NCBI RefSeq assembly: GCF_016937655.1
Contig: NZ_JAFHKL010000008.1
Coordinates: forward strand, 62,001-126,000
Direction of reading: 5' to 3'
DNA from: Chromobacterium alkanivorans
Lineage (GTDB): Bacteria > Pseudomonadota > Gammaproteobacteria > Burkholderiales > Chromobacteriaceae
DNA length: 64,000 nucleotides
Shown here: one piece after another, positions 1 through 8,616 of the stretch
Layout: the number at the start of each line of letters is the position of its first letter
Numbering within the stretch: position 1 is the stretch's first letter
The notes under the pieces: model-generated
Told to the model about the DNA's origin: nothing
Database searches by the model: none
The model's input: only the letters and a program-made list of their open reading frames with translations
Program-made: the position numbers and the translations under genes

Positions 1-1047
1 GCCGGCGCTCATGCCGTGCTCGCTGGCGATCAGGCTGACGTTGGAGTCCGCGGGCGGAGTGTAGACCTCCCAGGTCAGCAGCGGCTTGTCCCACTTGGCC
101 AGATTGGCCTGGAATTTGTCGGCCTTGGCCGCCGGGATCAGCATCTGGCGGCCGTTTTTGTGCGCGTACACCGGCAGATTGAACGCCGGGTTCAGCTCTT
201 TGAATTCGTTGATGGACACGCCGGCCAGCTTGGCGGCGATGTCGATGTTCATGTGCTTGCCGGTGGAGACGGCGACGAAGTAGGGCTTGTTGGGGAATTT
301 GTCCAGACGCACGCCGAACTTGGCCGGGTCGTTGAGGATGTTGCGCACCGCCAGCAACTTGGGCGCGTAGTTGCGCGTTTCGTTGGGCATGCGGATGTTT
401 TCGTAGCTGACTTCCTGGCCGCTGGCCTGCAGCCGGGCGATGGCGCGGGAGACGTTGCCCTCGCCCCAGTTGTAGGCGGCCAGCGCGATGTTCCAGTCGC
501 CGAACTGCCCATAGAGGTTTTCCAGGTAGTCCAGCGCGGCGCGGGTGGCTTCGGTCACGTCGCGGCGGCCGTCGTACCACCAGGTTTGCTCCAGGCCGTA
601 CTGACGGCCGGTGGCCGGCATGAACTGCCACAGGCCGGAGGCGCCGACATGGGATTTGGCGGTGGGAACGAAGGCGCTTTCCACCAGCGGCAACAGCGCC
701 AGCTCGGTGGGCATGCCGCGGCGCTCCACCTCGTTCATGATGTGAAACAGATATTTTCTACTGCGGTCCAGCGTGCGGCGGAAGTATTCCGGCTTGCTGG
801 CATAAAAGCGTTCCTGGCGGCGCACGATGTCGGCGTTCACTTCCGGCAGCTGGAAGCCTTCGCGAGCGCGTTCCCAGACATTGTCGCCGTTGCGAAGCAG
901 GCTGGAGTTCAGCAGCATCATGTCCAGGCCGGCGGCCAGGCCCTCGTCCACGCCGACGGATTGGCGAAACGCCCCGTCCGCGTGCGCGGCGGAGGCAAAT
1001 AAAAAAGCAAATGACAGCGAAAGTGCCAACGGGGTGAAGCGATTCAT
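1..1047 (-). CDS. mltD: Membrane-bound lytic murein transglycosylase D (3' part cut by window edge)
   Basis: Envelope enzyme that cleaves the MurNAc-GlcNAc bond of peptidoglycan. The 349 visible residues read off the left edge with no stop codon. They begin with a signal peptide (about residues 1-23, ending ASAAHA). The family-1 transglycosylase (SLT) domain follows, with the presumed catalytic Glu at 123 in LPLVESAF, GLWQFMP at 138-144 and AAYNWGEGNV at 190-199. After about residue 265 the sequence resembles the start of a LysM wall-binding repeat (VSINEFKELNP), which in this family is followed by more LysM repeats outside the window. There is no lipobox cysteine at the signal cleavage site, unlike E. 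coli MltD, so it may be a soluble or differently anchored form. The ATG at 1047 was chosen because it begins the signal peptide. Confidence 0.93.
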   Translation of the reverse strand, partial: MNRFTPLALSLSFAFLFASAAHADGAFRQSVGVDEGLAAGLDMMLLNSSLLRNGDNVWERAREGFQLPEVNADIVRRQERFYASKPEYFRRTLDRSRKYLFHIMNEVERRGMPTELALLPLVESAFVPTAKSHVGASGLWQFMPATGRQYGLEQTWWYDGRRDVTEATRAALDYLENLYGQFGDWNIALAAYNWGEGNVSRAIARLQASGQEVSYENIRMPNETRNYAPKLLAVRNILNDPAKFGVRLDKFPNKPYFVAVSTGKHMNIDIAAKLAGVSINEFKELNPAFNLPVYAHKNGRQMLIPAAKADKFQANLAKWDKPLLTWEVYTPPADSNVSLIASEHGMSAG

Positions 1048-1224
1048 TTGGCGGGCCCGGAATTCTGATTTCGGCTGATGCTAAACAGCCAACATAGGGG
1101 TGTCAACCAAAAAACCAAATAACTTCATGTGCTTTGCTGACATATAGGCCATGCAGACTGTCCTGCGCCAGTTATTTTTAACAGCGCCGCTCAGGATTCA
1201 GTTCCTTGTCATGGTTTTCGCGCC

Positions 1225-1361
1225 GCTGTGCGCTCCGCTGCGCGTCGCGACAGAGGACGCGGCGAACCGCGGATTCGGCGCGCGCGCGGCTCATGAGCGT
1301 TCCGCTTCTTTCGCTGTTCTTGCCTTGTTCCGCCCCGGCTCGCGAGACAGTAAACGCGTTT
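1225..1361 (+). repeat. Decayed copy of the IS5-type palindromic element (R1)
   Basis: The stretch between mltD and gloB keeps the right half of the repeat family described at 21305-21444. It matches the internal GCTCATG...TTCCGCTT segment, the CTTGCCTTGTTC segment and the GCTCGCGAGACAGTAAACGCG end. The left part is only recognisable as CGCTGCGCGTCG near 1234. The right end is followed by TCA at 1362-1364, which is the gloB stop codon (TGA) on the other strand, as at the better-preserved copies. The rest of the gap (1048-1224) shows nothing I can identify. Confidence 0.6.
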
Positions 1362-2126
1362 TCAGAAGCGGTTTTTCCACTCGCGCAGCGCGGAAAAGAC
1401 ATCCACCGCGTCGTTCAGCGGCTTGCCGCTCCAGTGCGCGGCGGACTGGCGCACCGCCGGCTCGTGCGCGCGCAGGAAGGGGTTGCTGGCGCGCTCCAGG
1501 CTGATGGTGGAGGGCAGGGTGGGCAGGTCCTGCTCGCGCAGCTTCAGGTCCCGGCTCATGCGGATGGCCAGCACCGGGTTGCCGGGCTCCACCGTCAGCG
1601 CGAAGCGCAGATTGGCCAGGGTGTACTCATGGGCCGGATAGACCTTGGTGGCGTCAGGCAGCGCGGCCAGCTTGGCCAGCGAATCGTGCATTTGCCGCGG
1701 CGTGCCCTCGAACAGCCGGCCACAGCCGGCGCCGAACAGGGTGTCGCCGCAGAACAGCGCGTCGTCGATCACATAGGCCAGGTGGTTCAGCGTGTGGCCC
1801 GGAACTTCCAGCACCGCGGCCGCGCCGAAGGAAAGCTCGACGCGGGCCCCGTCCATCACCGGTCGGGAGACCGAGGCGATGTCGGCCGGGCCGTAGACGG
1901 CGGCGTCCGGCCAGCGCGCGGACAGCTCGGCCACGCCGCCGATGTGGTCGGCGTGGTGGTGGGTGATCAGGATGGCTTCCAGCCGCAGCCCTTCCCGTTC
2001 CAGGAAGGCGGCCGCCGGCGCGGCCTCGCCCGGGTCCACCACCACGGCGCGGCCGCTGTGATGCAAAACCCAGATATAATTGTCACTGAAGGCCCCTACC
2101 GGGCTGACGGTGAATTTGGCTGGCAT
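1362..2126 (-). CDS. gloB: Hydroxyacylglutathione hydrolase (glyoxalase II)
   Basis: Second enzyme of the glyoxalase pathway; it hydrolyses S-D-lactoylglutathione to D-lactate and glutathione in the cytoplasm. The protein is 254 aa, normal for the family. The metallo-beta-lactamase metal motif THHHADH is at 55-61, with further ligands at His111 (PGHT), Asp128 (CGDTLF) and His166 (AHEYT). The C-terminal alpha-helical substrate domain is complete, with the usual SNPFLR-type segment. It is divergent from the YafS-like methyltransferase gene, 13 bp apart from start to start, so their promoters must overlap the coding ends. The E. coli locus has the same order gloB-yafS-rnhA-dnaQ. The stop codon is the TCA triplet next to the decayed repeat R1. 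Confidence 0.96.
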   Translation of the reverse strand: MPAKFTVSPVGAFSDNYIWVLHHSGRAVVVDPGEAAPAAAFLEREGLRLEAILITHHHADHIGGVAELSARWPDAAVYGPADIASVSRPVMDGARVELSFGAAAVLEVPGHTLNHLAYVIDDALFCGDTLFGAGCGRLFEGTPRQMHDSLAKLAALPDATKVYPAHEYTLANLRFALTVEPGNPVLAIRMSRDLKLREQDLPTLPSTISLERASNPFLRAHEPAVRQSAAHWSGKPLNDAVDVFSALREWKNRF

Positions 2127-2139
2127 AAGGCTTCTCTCG

Positions 2140-2865
2140 ATGAAGAATTCGTTTAGCGACTGGCTGTGCTCCAGCGAATTGGGATGTTATCTGCTGGAGC
2201 GGGAGCAGGCTTATTTCGACCGCGCCGTCGCCGACGTGTTCGGCTTTCATGCGGTGCAGCTGGGTTTGCCGGAAGTCGATTTCCTGCGCGCCAACCGCAT
2301 TCCCTGGCAGTGCCGCGTCGCGGACTCCGGGCCGGCGCAGATCCGCTGCGCTCCGGAACAACTGCCGTTCGAGAGCCGCAGCCTGGACCTGCTGGTGATG
2401 CCGCATGTGCTGGATTTTACCACCGTGCCGCATCAGGTACTGCGCGAAGCCGAGCGCGTGCTGATGCCGGAGGGCCGGCTGATCCTCACCGGCTTCAATC
2501 CGGTGTCGCTGTGGGGCGTGCGCCGGCTGATCCAGGGGCGCGAGAACGCGCCGTGGAGCGGCAATTTCCTGTCGCTGGTGCGCATCAAGGACTGGCTGAC
2601 CCTGCTGGAGCTGGAGCCCGCCAGCGGAGGCTTCATGGGCTACGCGCCGCCGTTCTCCCGCTGCGACTGGGTGCAGCGCTTCCGCTTCATGGAGCGGGCC
2701 GGAGACCGCTGGTGGCCGCTGGCCGCCGGCGTGTACGGCATCGAGGCGATCAAGCGTCAGCGCGGCATGCGCTTGATCCTGCCCAACTGGAAGCAGGGCA
2801 AGGCCAAGGCCGGCCTGGCGGTGGCGGCCGGCAACGAGCGTCATCACAGCCACCGGGAACCATGA
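2140..2865 (+). CDS. Class I SAM-dependent methyltransferase, YafS-like
   Basis: A 241-aa cytoplasmic protein of the SmtA/Methyltransf_11 type. Beta-strand 4/5 features are visible as LDLLVMPHVLDF (about 82-93) and VLMPEGRLILTGFNP (about 107-121). The N-terminal glycine-rich SAM loop is weak, as is usual for YafS proteins. The substrate is unknown. Its place between gloB and rnhA matches yafS in E. coli and supports orthology rather than function. The ATG at 2140 was preferred to an upstream in-frame ATG at 2080 because that one lies inside the divergent gloB gene and adds 20 residues of unrelated sequence. The rnhA start follows 46 bp after the stop, so cotranscription is likely. Confidence 0.85.
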   Translation: MKNSFSDWLCSSELGCYLLEREQAYFDRAVADVFGFHAVQLGLPEVDFLRANRIPWQCRVADSGPAQIRCAPEQLPFESRSLDLLVMPHVLDFTTVPHQVLREAERVLMPEGRLILTGFNPVSLWGVRRLIQGRENAPWSGNFLSLVRIKDWLTLLELEPASGGFMGYAPPFSRCDWVQRFRFMERAGDRWWPLAAGVYGIEAIKRQRGMRLILPNWKQGKAKAGLAVAAGNERHHSHREP

Positions 2866-2911
2866 GACAACACAGCAAGCGGGGCGAGAGCCCCGGCAAT
2901 GACGAGACAGC

Positions 2912-3355
2912 ATGACGACTGAAGACAAGGTAGAGATGTATACCGACGGCGCCTGCAAGGGCAATCCGGGGCCGGGCGGCTGGGGCGCTTTGCTGCGCTT
3001 CAAAGGCAAGGAAAAGGAAGTGTGCGGCGGCGAGGCCAACACCACCAACAACCGCATGGAGTTGCTGGCGGTGATCAAGGGCCTGTCCACCCTGAACCGG
3101 CCGTGCCGGGTGGTGGTGTACACCGACTCCCAATACGTGCAAAAGGGCATTTCCGAGTGGATACACGGCTGGAAGGCGCGCGGCTGGAAGACCGCGGCCA
3201 AGGAGCCGGTGAAGAACGCCGATCTGTGGCAGCAGCTGGACGCCGAACGCAACCGCCACCTGCATGTGGAGTGGCGTTGGGTCAAAGGCCACGCCGGCCA
3301 TGAATTCAACGAACGGGCCGATCAACTGGCCAACCGCGGCGTAGAGCTGGCCTGA
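2912..3355 (+). CDS. rnhA: Ribonuclease HI
   Basis: Cytoplasmic endonuclease that degrades the RNA strand of RNA-DNA hybrids (R-loops, Okazaki primers). The 147-aa length is standard. The catalytic carboxylates are all present: Asp12 ([11 protein letters not shown]), Glu50 (NNRMELLA), Asp72 (YTDSQYV) and Asp137 (NERADQLAN), with the flexible-loop His near 127 (VKGHAGH). The basic protrusion [15 protein letters not shown] is intact. It is followed by dnaQ after 70 bp, the arrangement known from E. coli where the two genes are adjacent, although there they are divergent. Confidence 0.97.
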   Translation: MTTEDKVEMYTDGACKGNPGPGGWGALLRFKGKEKEVCGGEANTTNNRMELLAVIKGLSTLNRPCRVVVYTDSQYVQKGISEWIHGWKARGWKTAAKEPVKNADLWQQLDAERNRHLHVEWRWVKGHAGHEFNERADQLANRGVELA

Positions 3356-3425
3356 GCCGGCCGCGCCCGCCCTTCCTCGGAATTCAGAGCGGCGCCGCCG
3401 ACGGCGGCCGTCGCCAGGACAGCGC

Positions 3426-4145
3426 ATGAGACAAATCATTCTCGATACCGAAACCACCGGTCTCGAACACGCCCAAGGCCATCGCATCATCGAATTCGCC
3501 GGCCTGGAAATGATCAACCGCAAGCTCACCGGCAAGCATTTGCATCTTTACATCCACCCGGAGCGAGACATCGATCCGGACGCCCAGCGCGTGCACGGCA
3601 TCTCGCTGGAGTTCCTGGAAGGCAAGCCCAAGTTCCGCGAGGTGGCCGAGGAAATGGCCGACTTCCTGCGCGACGCGGAATTGATCATCCACAACGCGCC
3701 GTTTGACGTCGGCTTCCTCAACGCCGAGTTCGAACGGGTAGGCCTGCCGTCGATCAAGAACCTGTGCGCCAATGTGATTGACACCCTGCGCGAGGCGCGC
3801 GACCAGTTCCCCGGCAAGCGCAACAGCCTGGACGCCTTGTGCGACCGCTTCGAGATCGACCGCTCCAACCGCACCTTGCACGGCGCGCTGGTGGACTGCG
3901 AACTGCTGTCCGAAGTCTATCTGTGGATGACCCGCGGCCAGGAAAGCCTGGTGATGGACATCGACGTCGATCTGCCCGGCGGCCAGCACGGCGCGATGGA
4001 TTTCGAACGCAAGCCGCTGATCGTCAAGCGCGCCAACGAGCAGGAGCTGGCCGATCACCAGAGCTATCTGAACGATCTGGACAAGTCGGTGAAGGGCAGC
4101 TGCCTGTGGCGCAGCCTGGAGACGCCGGCCGGAGAGGGCGCGTGA
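3426..4145 (+). CDS. dnaQ: DNA polymerase III epsilon subunit (3'-5' proofreading exonuclease)
   Basis: Proofreading subunit of the replicative polymerase core. At 239 aa it matches the family. The three exonuclease motifs are complete: Exo I with Asp7/Glu9 (LDTETTGLE), Exo II with Asp94 (HNAPFDVGFLN) and Exo III-epsilon with His152...Asp157 (LHGALVDCELL). The C-terminal segment expected to bind the alpha subunit is present. Its TGA stop (4143-4145) overlaps the GTG start of ispD by 2 nt, which implies translational coupling. Confidence 0.97.
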   Translation: MRQIILDTETTGLEHAQGHRIIEFAGLEMINRKLTGKHLHLYIHPERDIDPDAQRVHGISLEFLEGKPKFREVAEEMADFLRDAELIIHNAPFDVGFLNAEFERVGLPSIKNLCANVIDTLREARDQFPGKRNSLDALCDRFEIDRSNRTLHGALVDCELLSEVYLWMTRGQESLVMDIDVDLPGGQHGAMDFERKPLIVKRANEQELADHQSYLNDLDKSVKGSCLWRSLETPAGEGA

Positions 4146-4825
4146 GCCGCTATCTGGCCTTGGTGCCGGCCGCCGGCCACGGCAGCCGCTTCGGCGCGCC
4201 CAGCCCCAAGCAATACCTGCAATTGAACGGCAGGCCCTTGATGTGGCACACCCTGCAGGCGCTGGCCGCGGTGCCCGCCGTGGAGACGGTGGCGGTGGTG
4301 ATCTCTCCTTGCGACGAGTGGTTCGACGATTTCGACTGGGACATCCCCAAGCTGCAAGTGCTGCGCGTGGGCGGCGTCAGCCGCGCCGAGAGCGTGCGCA
4401 ACGGCCTGGAGGCGCTGGACTGCGCCGACGACGACTGGGTGCTGGTGCACGACGCCGCGCGCTGCTGTCTGACCGCGGACGCGGTGGAGCGGCTGCTGGC
4501 CGAGGTGGGCGACGATCCGGTGGGCGGCCTGCTGGCCCTGCCGGTGCCGGACACCGTCAAGCGCGCCGACGCCGAACAGCGCGTGGCGGTCACTGTCTCG
4601 CGCGCCGGCCTGTGGCTGGCGCAAACCCCGCAGATGTTCCGTCACGGCAAATTGCGGGAAGCGCTGCAAGGCGGCGACCTGGCGGACGTGACCGACGAGG
4701 CCTCCGCGATAGAGCGCTGCGGCGGCAAGCCGCGGCTGGTGGAGGGCGACGCCCAGAATTTCAAAGTGACTTATCCGCGCGATCTGGCCTTGGCGCGCGC
4801 GGTGCTGGCGGCAAGAAAGGATTGA
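4142..4825 (+). CDS. ispD: 2-C-methyl-D-erythritol 4-phosphate cytidylyltransferase
   Basis: Third committed step of the MEP isoprenoid pathway: CTP plus MEP gives CDP-ME. The 227-aa protein starts with GTG at 4142 and opens directly into the nucleotide-binding signature ([13 protein letters not shown]...SPKQY), so no upstream start is needed. LVHDAARCC (about 101-109) and the C-terminal [10 protein letters not shown] and [13 protein letters not shown] blocks are also typical. The GTG overlaps the dnaQ stop, and ispF begins 1 bp after its own stop, so dnaQ-ispD-ispF is probably one transcript. The ispD-ispF pairing is widespread. Confidence 0.96.
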   Translation: MSRYLALVPAAGHGSRFGAPSPKQYLQLNGRPLMWHTLQALAAVPAVETVAVVISPCDEWFDDFDWDIPKLQVLRVGGVSRAESVRNGLEALDCADDDWVLVHDAARCCLTADAVERLLAEVGDDPVGGLLALPVPDTVKRADAEQRVAVTVSRAGLWLAQTPQMFRHGKLREALQGGDLADVTDEASAIERCGGKPRLVEGDAQNFKVTYPRDLALARAVLAARKD

Positions 4826-4826
4826 T

Positions 4827-5303
4827 ATGTTTCGAGTTGGACAGGGCTACGACGTGCATCAGCTGGTGGCCGACCGGCCGCTGATTCTGGGCGGCGTGCT
4901 GATTCCGCACGACAAGGGCCTGCTGGGCCACTCCGACGCCGACGCCTTGCTGCACGCGATCACCGACGCGCTGCTGGGCGCGGCGGCGTTGGGCGACATC
5001 GGCCGCCATTTCCCCGACACCGCCGCCGAATTCAAGGGCGCGGACAGCCGCGCGCTGCTGCGCGAAGCGGTCAAGCGCGTGCGCGCCGCCGGCTGGCGGC
5101 CGGTGAACGTGGACAGCACGCTGATCGCGCAGCAGCCCAAGCTGGCTTTGCACATAGACGCGATGCGCGCCAATGTCGCCGCGGACCTGGGCCTGGAACT
5201 GGACGCGGTCAACGTCAAGGGCAAGACCAACGAGAAGCTGGGCTATCTGGGCCGCTGCGAGGCGATAGAGGCGCAAGCCGTCTGCCTGCTGGCGCCGGCG
5301 TGA
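4827..5303 (+). CDS. ispF: 2-C-methyl-D-erythritol 2,4-cyclodiphosphate synthase
   Basis: MEP-pathway enzyme that cyclises CDP-ME-2-phosphate with release of CMP. The 158-aa length is standard. Zinc ligands are visible at Asp9 and His11 (GYDVHQL) and His43 ([12 protein letters not shown]). The conserved segment [11 protein letters not shown] and the C-terminal [12 protein letters not shown] are intact. It lies 1 bp downstream of ispD on the same strand. Confidence 0.97.
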   Translation: MFRVGQGYDVHQLVADRPLILGGVLIPHDKGLLGHSDADALLHAITDALLGAAALGDIGRHFPDTAAEFKGADSRALLREAVKRVRAAGWRPVNVDSTLIAQQPKLALHIDAMRANVAADLGLELDAVNVKGKTNEKLGYLGRCEAIEAQAVCLLAPA

Positions 5304-5421
5304 AACCGGGCCGCACCGCGGTGCGCGGCTCGAGATTCTAGATTGATGACAGGTGTCTGGCGGACCGCCCCGTGCCATAATCCGCCCGGCGCAATACCAT
5401 CCCAACACAGGAGGCATTACC

Positions 5422-6081
5422 ATGTTGACTCAGGACCAGCTGAAGCTTGCCGTGGCCAAGAAGGCCATTGAATTCGTGCCGGACGATTGCATCGTCGGCG
5501 TCGGCACCGGCAGCACCGTCAATCTGTTCATCGAAGAGCTGGCCGCGATCAAGGGCCGCATCCGCGGCGCGGTGTCCAGCTCCGACGCCTCCACCGCCCG
5601 CCTCAAGGCCCACCACATCCCGGTGTTCGACCTCAACGAAGTGGACTCGCTGCAGGTCTACATCGACGGCGCCGATGAAATCAACCACCACCTGCACATG
5701 ATCAAGGGCGGCGGCGCCGCGCTGACCCGCGAGAAGATCGTCGCCAGCGTGGCCGAGCAGTTCATCTGCATCGCAGACGAAACCAAATACGTCGCCATGC
5801 TGGGCGGCTTCCCGTTGCCGATCGAAGTCATCCCGATGGCGCGCAGCTATGTGGCGCGCGAGCTGGTCAAGCTGGGCGGCCACCCCGAGCTGCGTCAGGG
5901 CGTGACCACCGACAACGGCAACGTGATCCTGGACGTGCACGGCTTGAAGATCCAAAAGCCGGTGGAGCTGGAAGAGATCATCAACCACCTGGCCGGCGTG
6001 GTCACCTGCGGTCTGTTCGCGCGCCGCCGCGCCGACGTGCTGGTGTTGGGACGTCAGAGCGGCGTCGAAGAAATCCGTTAA
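5422..6081 (+). CDS. rpiA: Ribose-5-phosphate isomerase A
   Basis: Interconverts ribose 5-phosphate and ribulose 5-phosphate in the non-oxidative pentose phosphate pathway. The protein is 219 aa. Family blocks seen are [15 protein letters not shown] (about 28-42), the active-site [20 protein letters not shown] (phosphate loop) and the C-terminal [12 protein letters not shown]. The ATG at 5422 has a strong Shine-Dalgarno (AGGAGG at 5409-5414) and gives the usual N-terminus, so the longer frame beginning at 5353 is not needed. It is a separate unit from ispF, with 118 bp between them. Confidence 0.97.
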   Translation: MLTQDQLKLAVAKKAIEFVPDDCIVGVGTGSTVNLFIEELAAIKGRIRGAVSSSDASTARLKAHHIPVFDLNEVDSLQVYIDGADEINHHLHMIKGGGAALTREKIVASVAEQFICIADETKYVAMLGGFPLPIEVIPMARSYVARELVKLGGHPELRQGVTTDNGNVILDVHGLKIQKPVELEEIINHLAGVVTCGLFARRRADVLVLGRQSGVEEIR

Positions 6082-6102
6082 CGGCCAGTGCAAAGTCCCG
6101 AC

Positions 6103-6134
6103 GGCGCATGCCTGCCTCTGAACAGGCTTGCGCC
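6103..6134 (+). terminator. Stem-loop after rpiA
   Basis: GGCGCA (6103-6108) pairs with TGCGCC (6129-6134), and inside it GCCTG pairs with CAGGC (6110-6114 with 6123-6127). No U tract follows, so this is a possible Rho-assisted or RNA-stabilising 3' structure rather than a classical intrinsic terminator. Confidence 0.4.
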
Positions 6135-6155
6135 GCCCGCGGGCGGGCAGATGAA

Positions 6156-6173
6156 TTGTCACATCGTCGTCAT
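6156..6173 (+). promoter_or_regulatory. Possible Pho box upstream of phoU
   Basis: Two imperfect 7-mers, TTGTCAC (6156-6162) and TCGTCAT (6167-6173), are separated by 4 nt. This is the layout of a PhoB-binding box (consensus CTGTCAT, 4-nt AT-rich spacer, CTGTCAT). The spacer ATCG is less AT-rich than usual. It sits about 50 bp before the phoU start, where a PhoB-activated promoter would be expected. Confidence 0.3.
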
Positions 6174-6223
6174 CTGCCCGCATTAACATAGCGTTTTTTG
6201 ACAGGTTTTGGTTTGGGGCAGAC

Positions 6224-6925
6224 ATGGCAGAGCATATTTCCAAACAGTTCGATATGGAGCTGGAAACCATCCGCACCCGCGTCCTGCAGATGGGCGGACT
6301 GGTGGAGCAGCAGATTTTGTCCGCGGTGGAAGCCCTGCTGGCCGGCGACATTGAAAAGCTGGACAAGGTGATTGCCGAGGACGCGCTGGTCAACGCGATG
6401 GAAGTCACCATCGACGACGATTGCCTGCACATCATCGCCCGCCGCCAGCCGGCCGCCAGCGACCTGCGCATCGTGTTCACCGTGATCAAGGTGATCACCG
6501 ATCTGGAGCGCATCGGCGACGAAGCCAAGAAGATCGCGCGCATGGGCAAGACCATCTATCAGTCGGAGCGCTACCAGGTGCCGCGCTTCCGCGAGATCGA
6601 GAAAATGGCGGACGTGGCGCTGGGCATGCTGCGCCGCGCGCTGGACGCCTTCGCCCGGCTGGACACCAGCGCCGCGCTGGAACTGGCCGAGGCCGACCAG
6701 GAACTGGACGAGGACTTCGCCGCCGAACTGCGCCAGCTGATCACCTTCATGATGGAAGACCCGCGCACCATCAGCATGTCCATCGACACCCTGTTCATCT
6801 CCAAGGCGATAGAGCGCATCGGCGACCACGCCACCAATATTTCCGAATACGTGGTCTACCTGGTCAAGGGCAAGGACATCCGCCACACCACGCTGGAAAC
6901 CAAGAAGCGCGAAACCCTGGGCTGA
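6224..6925 (+). CDS. phoU: Phosphate signalling protein PhoU
   Basis: Cytoplasmic negative modulator linking the Pst phosphate transporter to the PhoR/PhoB two-component system. At 233 aa it contains the two PhoU helical-bundle repeats. Each has a metal-cluster E/D-rich segment, visible as DLERIGDEAKKIAR (about 88-101) and AIERIGDHATNISEYVV (about 194-210). There are no pst genes in this window. The gene is followed by ppx, which ties it to phosphate and polyphosphate metabolism. A weak Pho box lies upstream. Confidence 0.96.
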   Translation: MAEHISKQFDMELETIRTRVLQMGGLVEQQILSAVEALLAGDIEKLDKVIAEDALVNAMEVTIDDDCLHIIARRQPAASDLRIVFTVIKVITDLERIGDEAKKIARMGKTIYQSERYQVPRFREIEKMADVALGMLRRALDAFARLDTSAALELAEADQELDEDFAAELRQLITFMMEDPRTISMSIDTLFISKAIERIGDHATNISEYVVYLVKGKDIRHTTLETKKRETLG

Positions 6926-6971
6926 GCCCGGCCGCGCCGGCCACGGCGACTGGACATGACGGTTTGACTAA

Positions 6972-7002
6972 AATGGCGGTAACATTCGGTGTTGCCGCCA
7001 TT
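6972..7002 (+). terminator. Hairpin between phoU and ppx
   Basis: AATGGCGG (6972-6979) pairs with CCGCCATT (6995-7002), and AACA (6981-6984) with TGTT (6990-6993), around a small TTCGG loop. Only a short GTTG follows, so it could act as a weak terminator or as an RNA-stability or attenuation element between the two genes. Confidence 0.4.
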
Positions 7003-7115
7003 GTTGCGTCCGGCGTCCATGCCAGTCCCGGCGATCCAAACTGACGATGAATCCCCCCGTTGCCGCCGGCGCCGCCGCGCGGGCGCGGGCCCTGACAAAG
7101 AGAGAAGGGGTGTCT

Positions 7116-8609
7116 TTGACACTGACCACGCCCCCCAATAACGTGCTCGCCACCATCGATATGGGCTCCAACAGCTTCCGCCTGCAAGTGTCGCGGGTGG
7201 TGGACGACCAGCTGTACGCGCTGGACGTGATGAAGGAGACCGTGCGCCTGGGCGCCGGGCTGACCGCCGACAAACAGCTGGACCAGGAAACCCAGGACAA
7301 GGCGCTGGCCTGTCTCGCCCGCTTCGGCGAGCGCCTGCGCGGCTTCACCCCGGCGCAAGTGCGCGCCGTGGGCACCAACACCCTGCGGGTGGCCAAGAAC
7401 GCGGCGGACTTCATCGCCAAGGCCGAACCGCTGCTGGGCTTTCCCATCGAAGTGATCGCCGGTCGCGAAGAAGCGCGGCTGATCTATCTGGGCGCCGCCC
7501 ACTCGCTGCCGGACACCAAGGAAAGGCGCATGGTGGTGGACATCGGCGGCGGCTCCACCGAATTCATCATCGGCAGCCATTACAAGGCGCTGGTCACCGA
7601 AAGCCTGCCCCTGGGCTGCGTCAGCTACACCTTGCGCTATTTCGGCGACGGCAAGCTGACCCAGGTCAATTTCCGGGACGCCATCCTGGCCGCGCGCAAT
7701 GAGATCCAGCGCATCGCCCACCAATACCAGCGCGAGGAATGGCAGCTGGCGGTGGGCACCTCCGGCACCGCGCGCTCCTTGCGCGACGTGCTGGAAATCA
7801 ACGACTGGAGCACGGCCGACATCACCCTGGCCGGCATGGAAAAGCTCAAGGCGCTGCTGATCCGCCAGGGCAGCATCGCCGCCATCGACGTCAACGGCCT
7901 CAAGGCCGACCGCGCGCCGGTGCTGGCCGGCGGCCTCGCCATCATGATCGCGGTGTTCCAGGAGCTGGCCATCGACAAGATGACGGTGGCGGAAGGCGCT
8001 TTGCGCGACGGCGTGCTATACGATCTATTGGGCCGCCAGCGTGAAAAGGATATGCGCGATACCACCGTCACCCAGTTCAAGCGCCGCTACCATGTGGACA
8101 CCGCCCAGGCCGAGCGCGTCACCGCGCTGGCCGAGCGCCTGTACCGGATGGTGGCCGGCGAGGACGTGGACCAGGCCATGCTCAAGCGCCTGCTGTGGGC
8201 GGCCAAGCTGCACGAGATCGGGCTGACCATCTCGCACACCGCCTATCACAAGCACTCCTCATACATTCTGCAGCACGCCGACATGCCCGGCTTCTCCAAG
8301 CGCGAGCAGGCCACGCTGGCCGCCATCGTGCTGGGCCACCGCGGCGACATGGGCAAGATGCGCCAGTACATGGAAGACGCCAGCCTGTGGCAGGCGGTGG
8401 TGGCGCTGCGGCTGGCGGTGCTGTTCCACCGCAGCCGCAACAGCATCGCGCTGCCGGAAATGCTGGACCTGCGCCAGCACGCCACCGGCTTCGCGCTGAC
8501 GCTGAACAAGGTCTGGCTGAAAGGCAGCCCGCTGACCGCCAGCGGCTTCAAGCAGGAGATCGGCCAGTGGAAGAACGTCGGCTTCGTGCTCGACATCGTG
8601 CAAGTGTGA
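7116..8609 (+). CDS. ppx: Exopolyphosphatase (Ppx/GppA family)
   Basis: Removes terminal phosphate from inorganic polyphosphate; the same family includes pppGpp phosphatase GppA. The actin-like ASKHA fold is shown by phosphate-1 loop IDMGSNSFRL near the N-terminus and phosphate-2 loop VVDIGGGSTEFI (about 140-151). A C-terminal HD-like helical domain follows (LHEIGLTISHTAYHKHSSYI). The length of about 497 aa matches exopolyphosphatase. The start is ambiguous: TTG 7116 has the best-placed purine-rich site (AGAAGGGG at 7103-7110), GTG 7110 is possible, and an in-frame ATG at 7047 has no good ribosome site. It lies downstream of phoU, and the CorA gene follows after 7 bp, so ppx-corA may be cotranscribed. 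Confidence 0.94.
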   Translation: MTLTTPPNNVLATIDMGSNSFRLQVSRVVDDQLYALDVMKETVRLGAGLTADKQLDQETQDKALACLARFGERLRGFTPAQVRAVGTNTLRVAKNAADFIAKAEPLLGFPIEVIAGREEARLIYLGAAHSLPDTKERRMVVDIGGGSTEFIIGSHYKALVTESLPLGCVSYTLRYFGDGKLTQVNFRDAILAARNEIQRIAHQYQREEWQLAVGTSGTARSLRDVLEINDWSTADITLAGMEKLKALLIRQGSIAAIDVNGLKADRAPVLAGGLAIMIAVFQELAIDKMTVAEGALRDGVLYDLLGRQREKDMRDTTVTQFKRRYHVDTAQAERVTALAERLYRMVAGEDVDQAMLKRLLWAAKLHEIGLTISHTAYHKHSSYILQHADMPGFSKREQATLAAIVLGHRGDMGKMRQYMEDASLWQAVVALRLAVLFHRSRNSIALPEMLDLRQHATGFALTLNKVWLKGSPLTASGFKQEIGQWKNVGFVLDIVQV

Positions 8610-8616
8610 GCCGCCC

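Noticed and set aside
16-1002. A 328-codon + strand frame at the left edge
   Set aside because: Antisense to mltD, low-complexity Gln/Val/His-rich translation, typical of GC-rich shadow frames.
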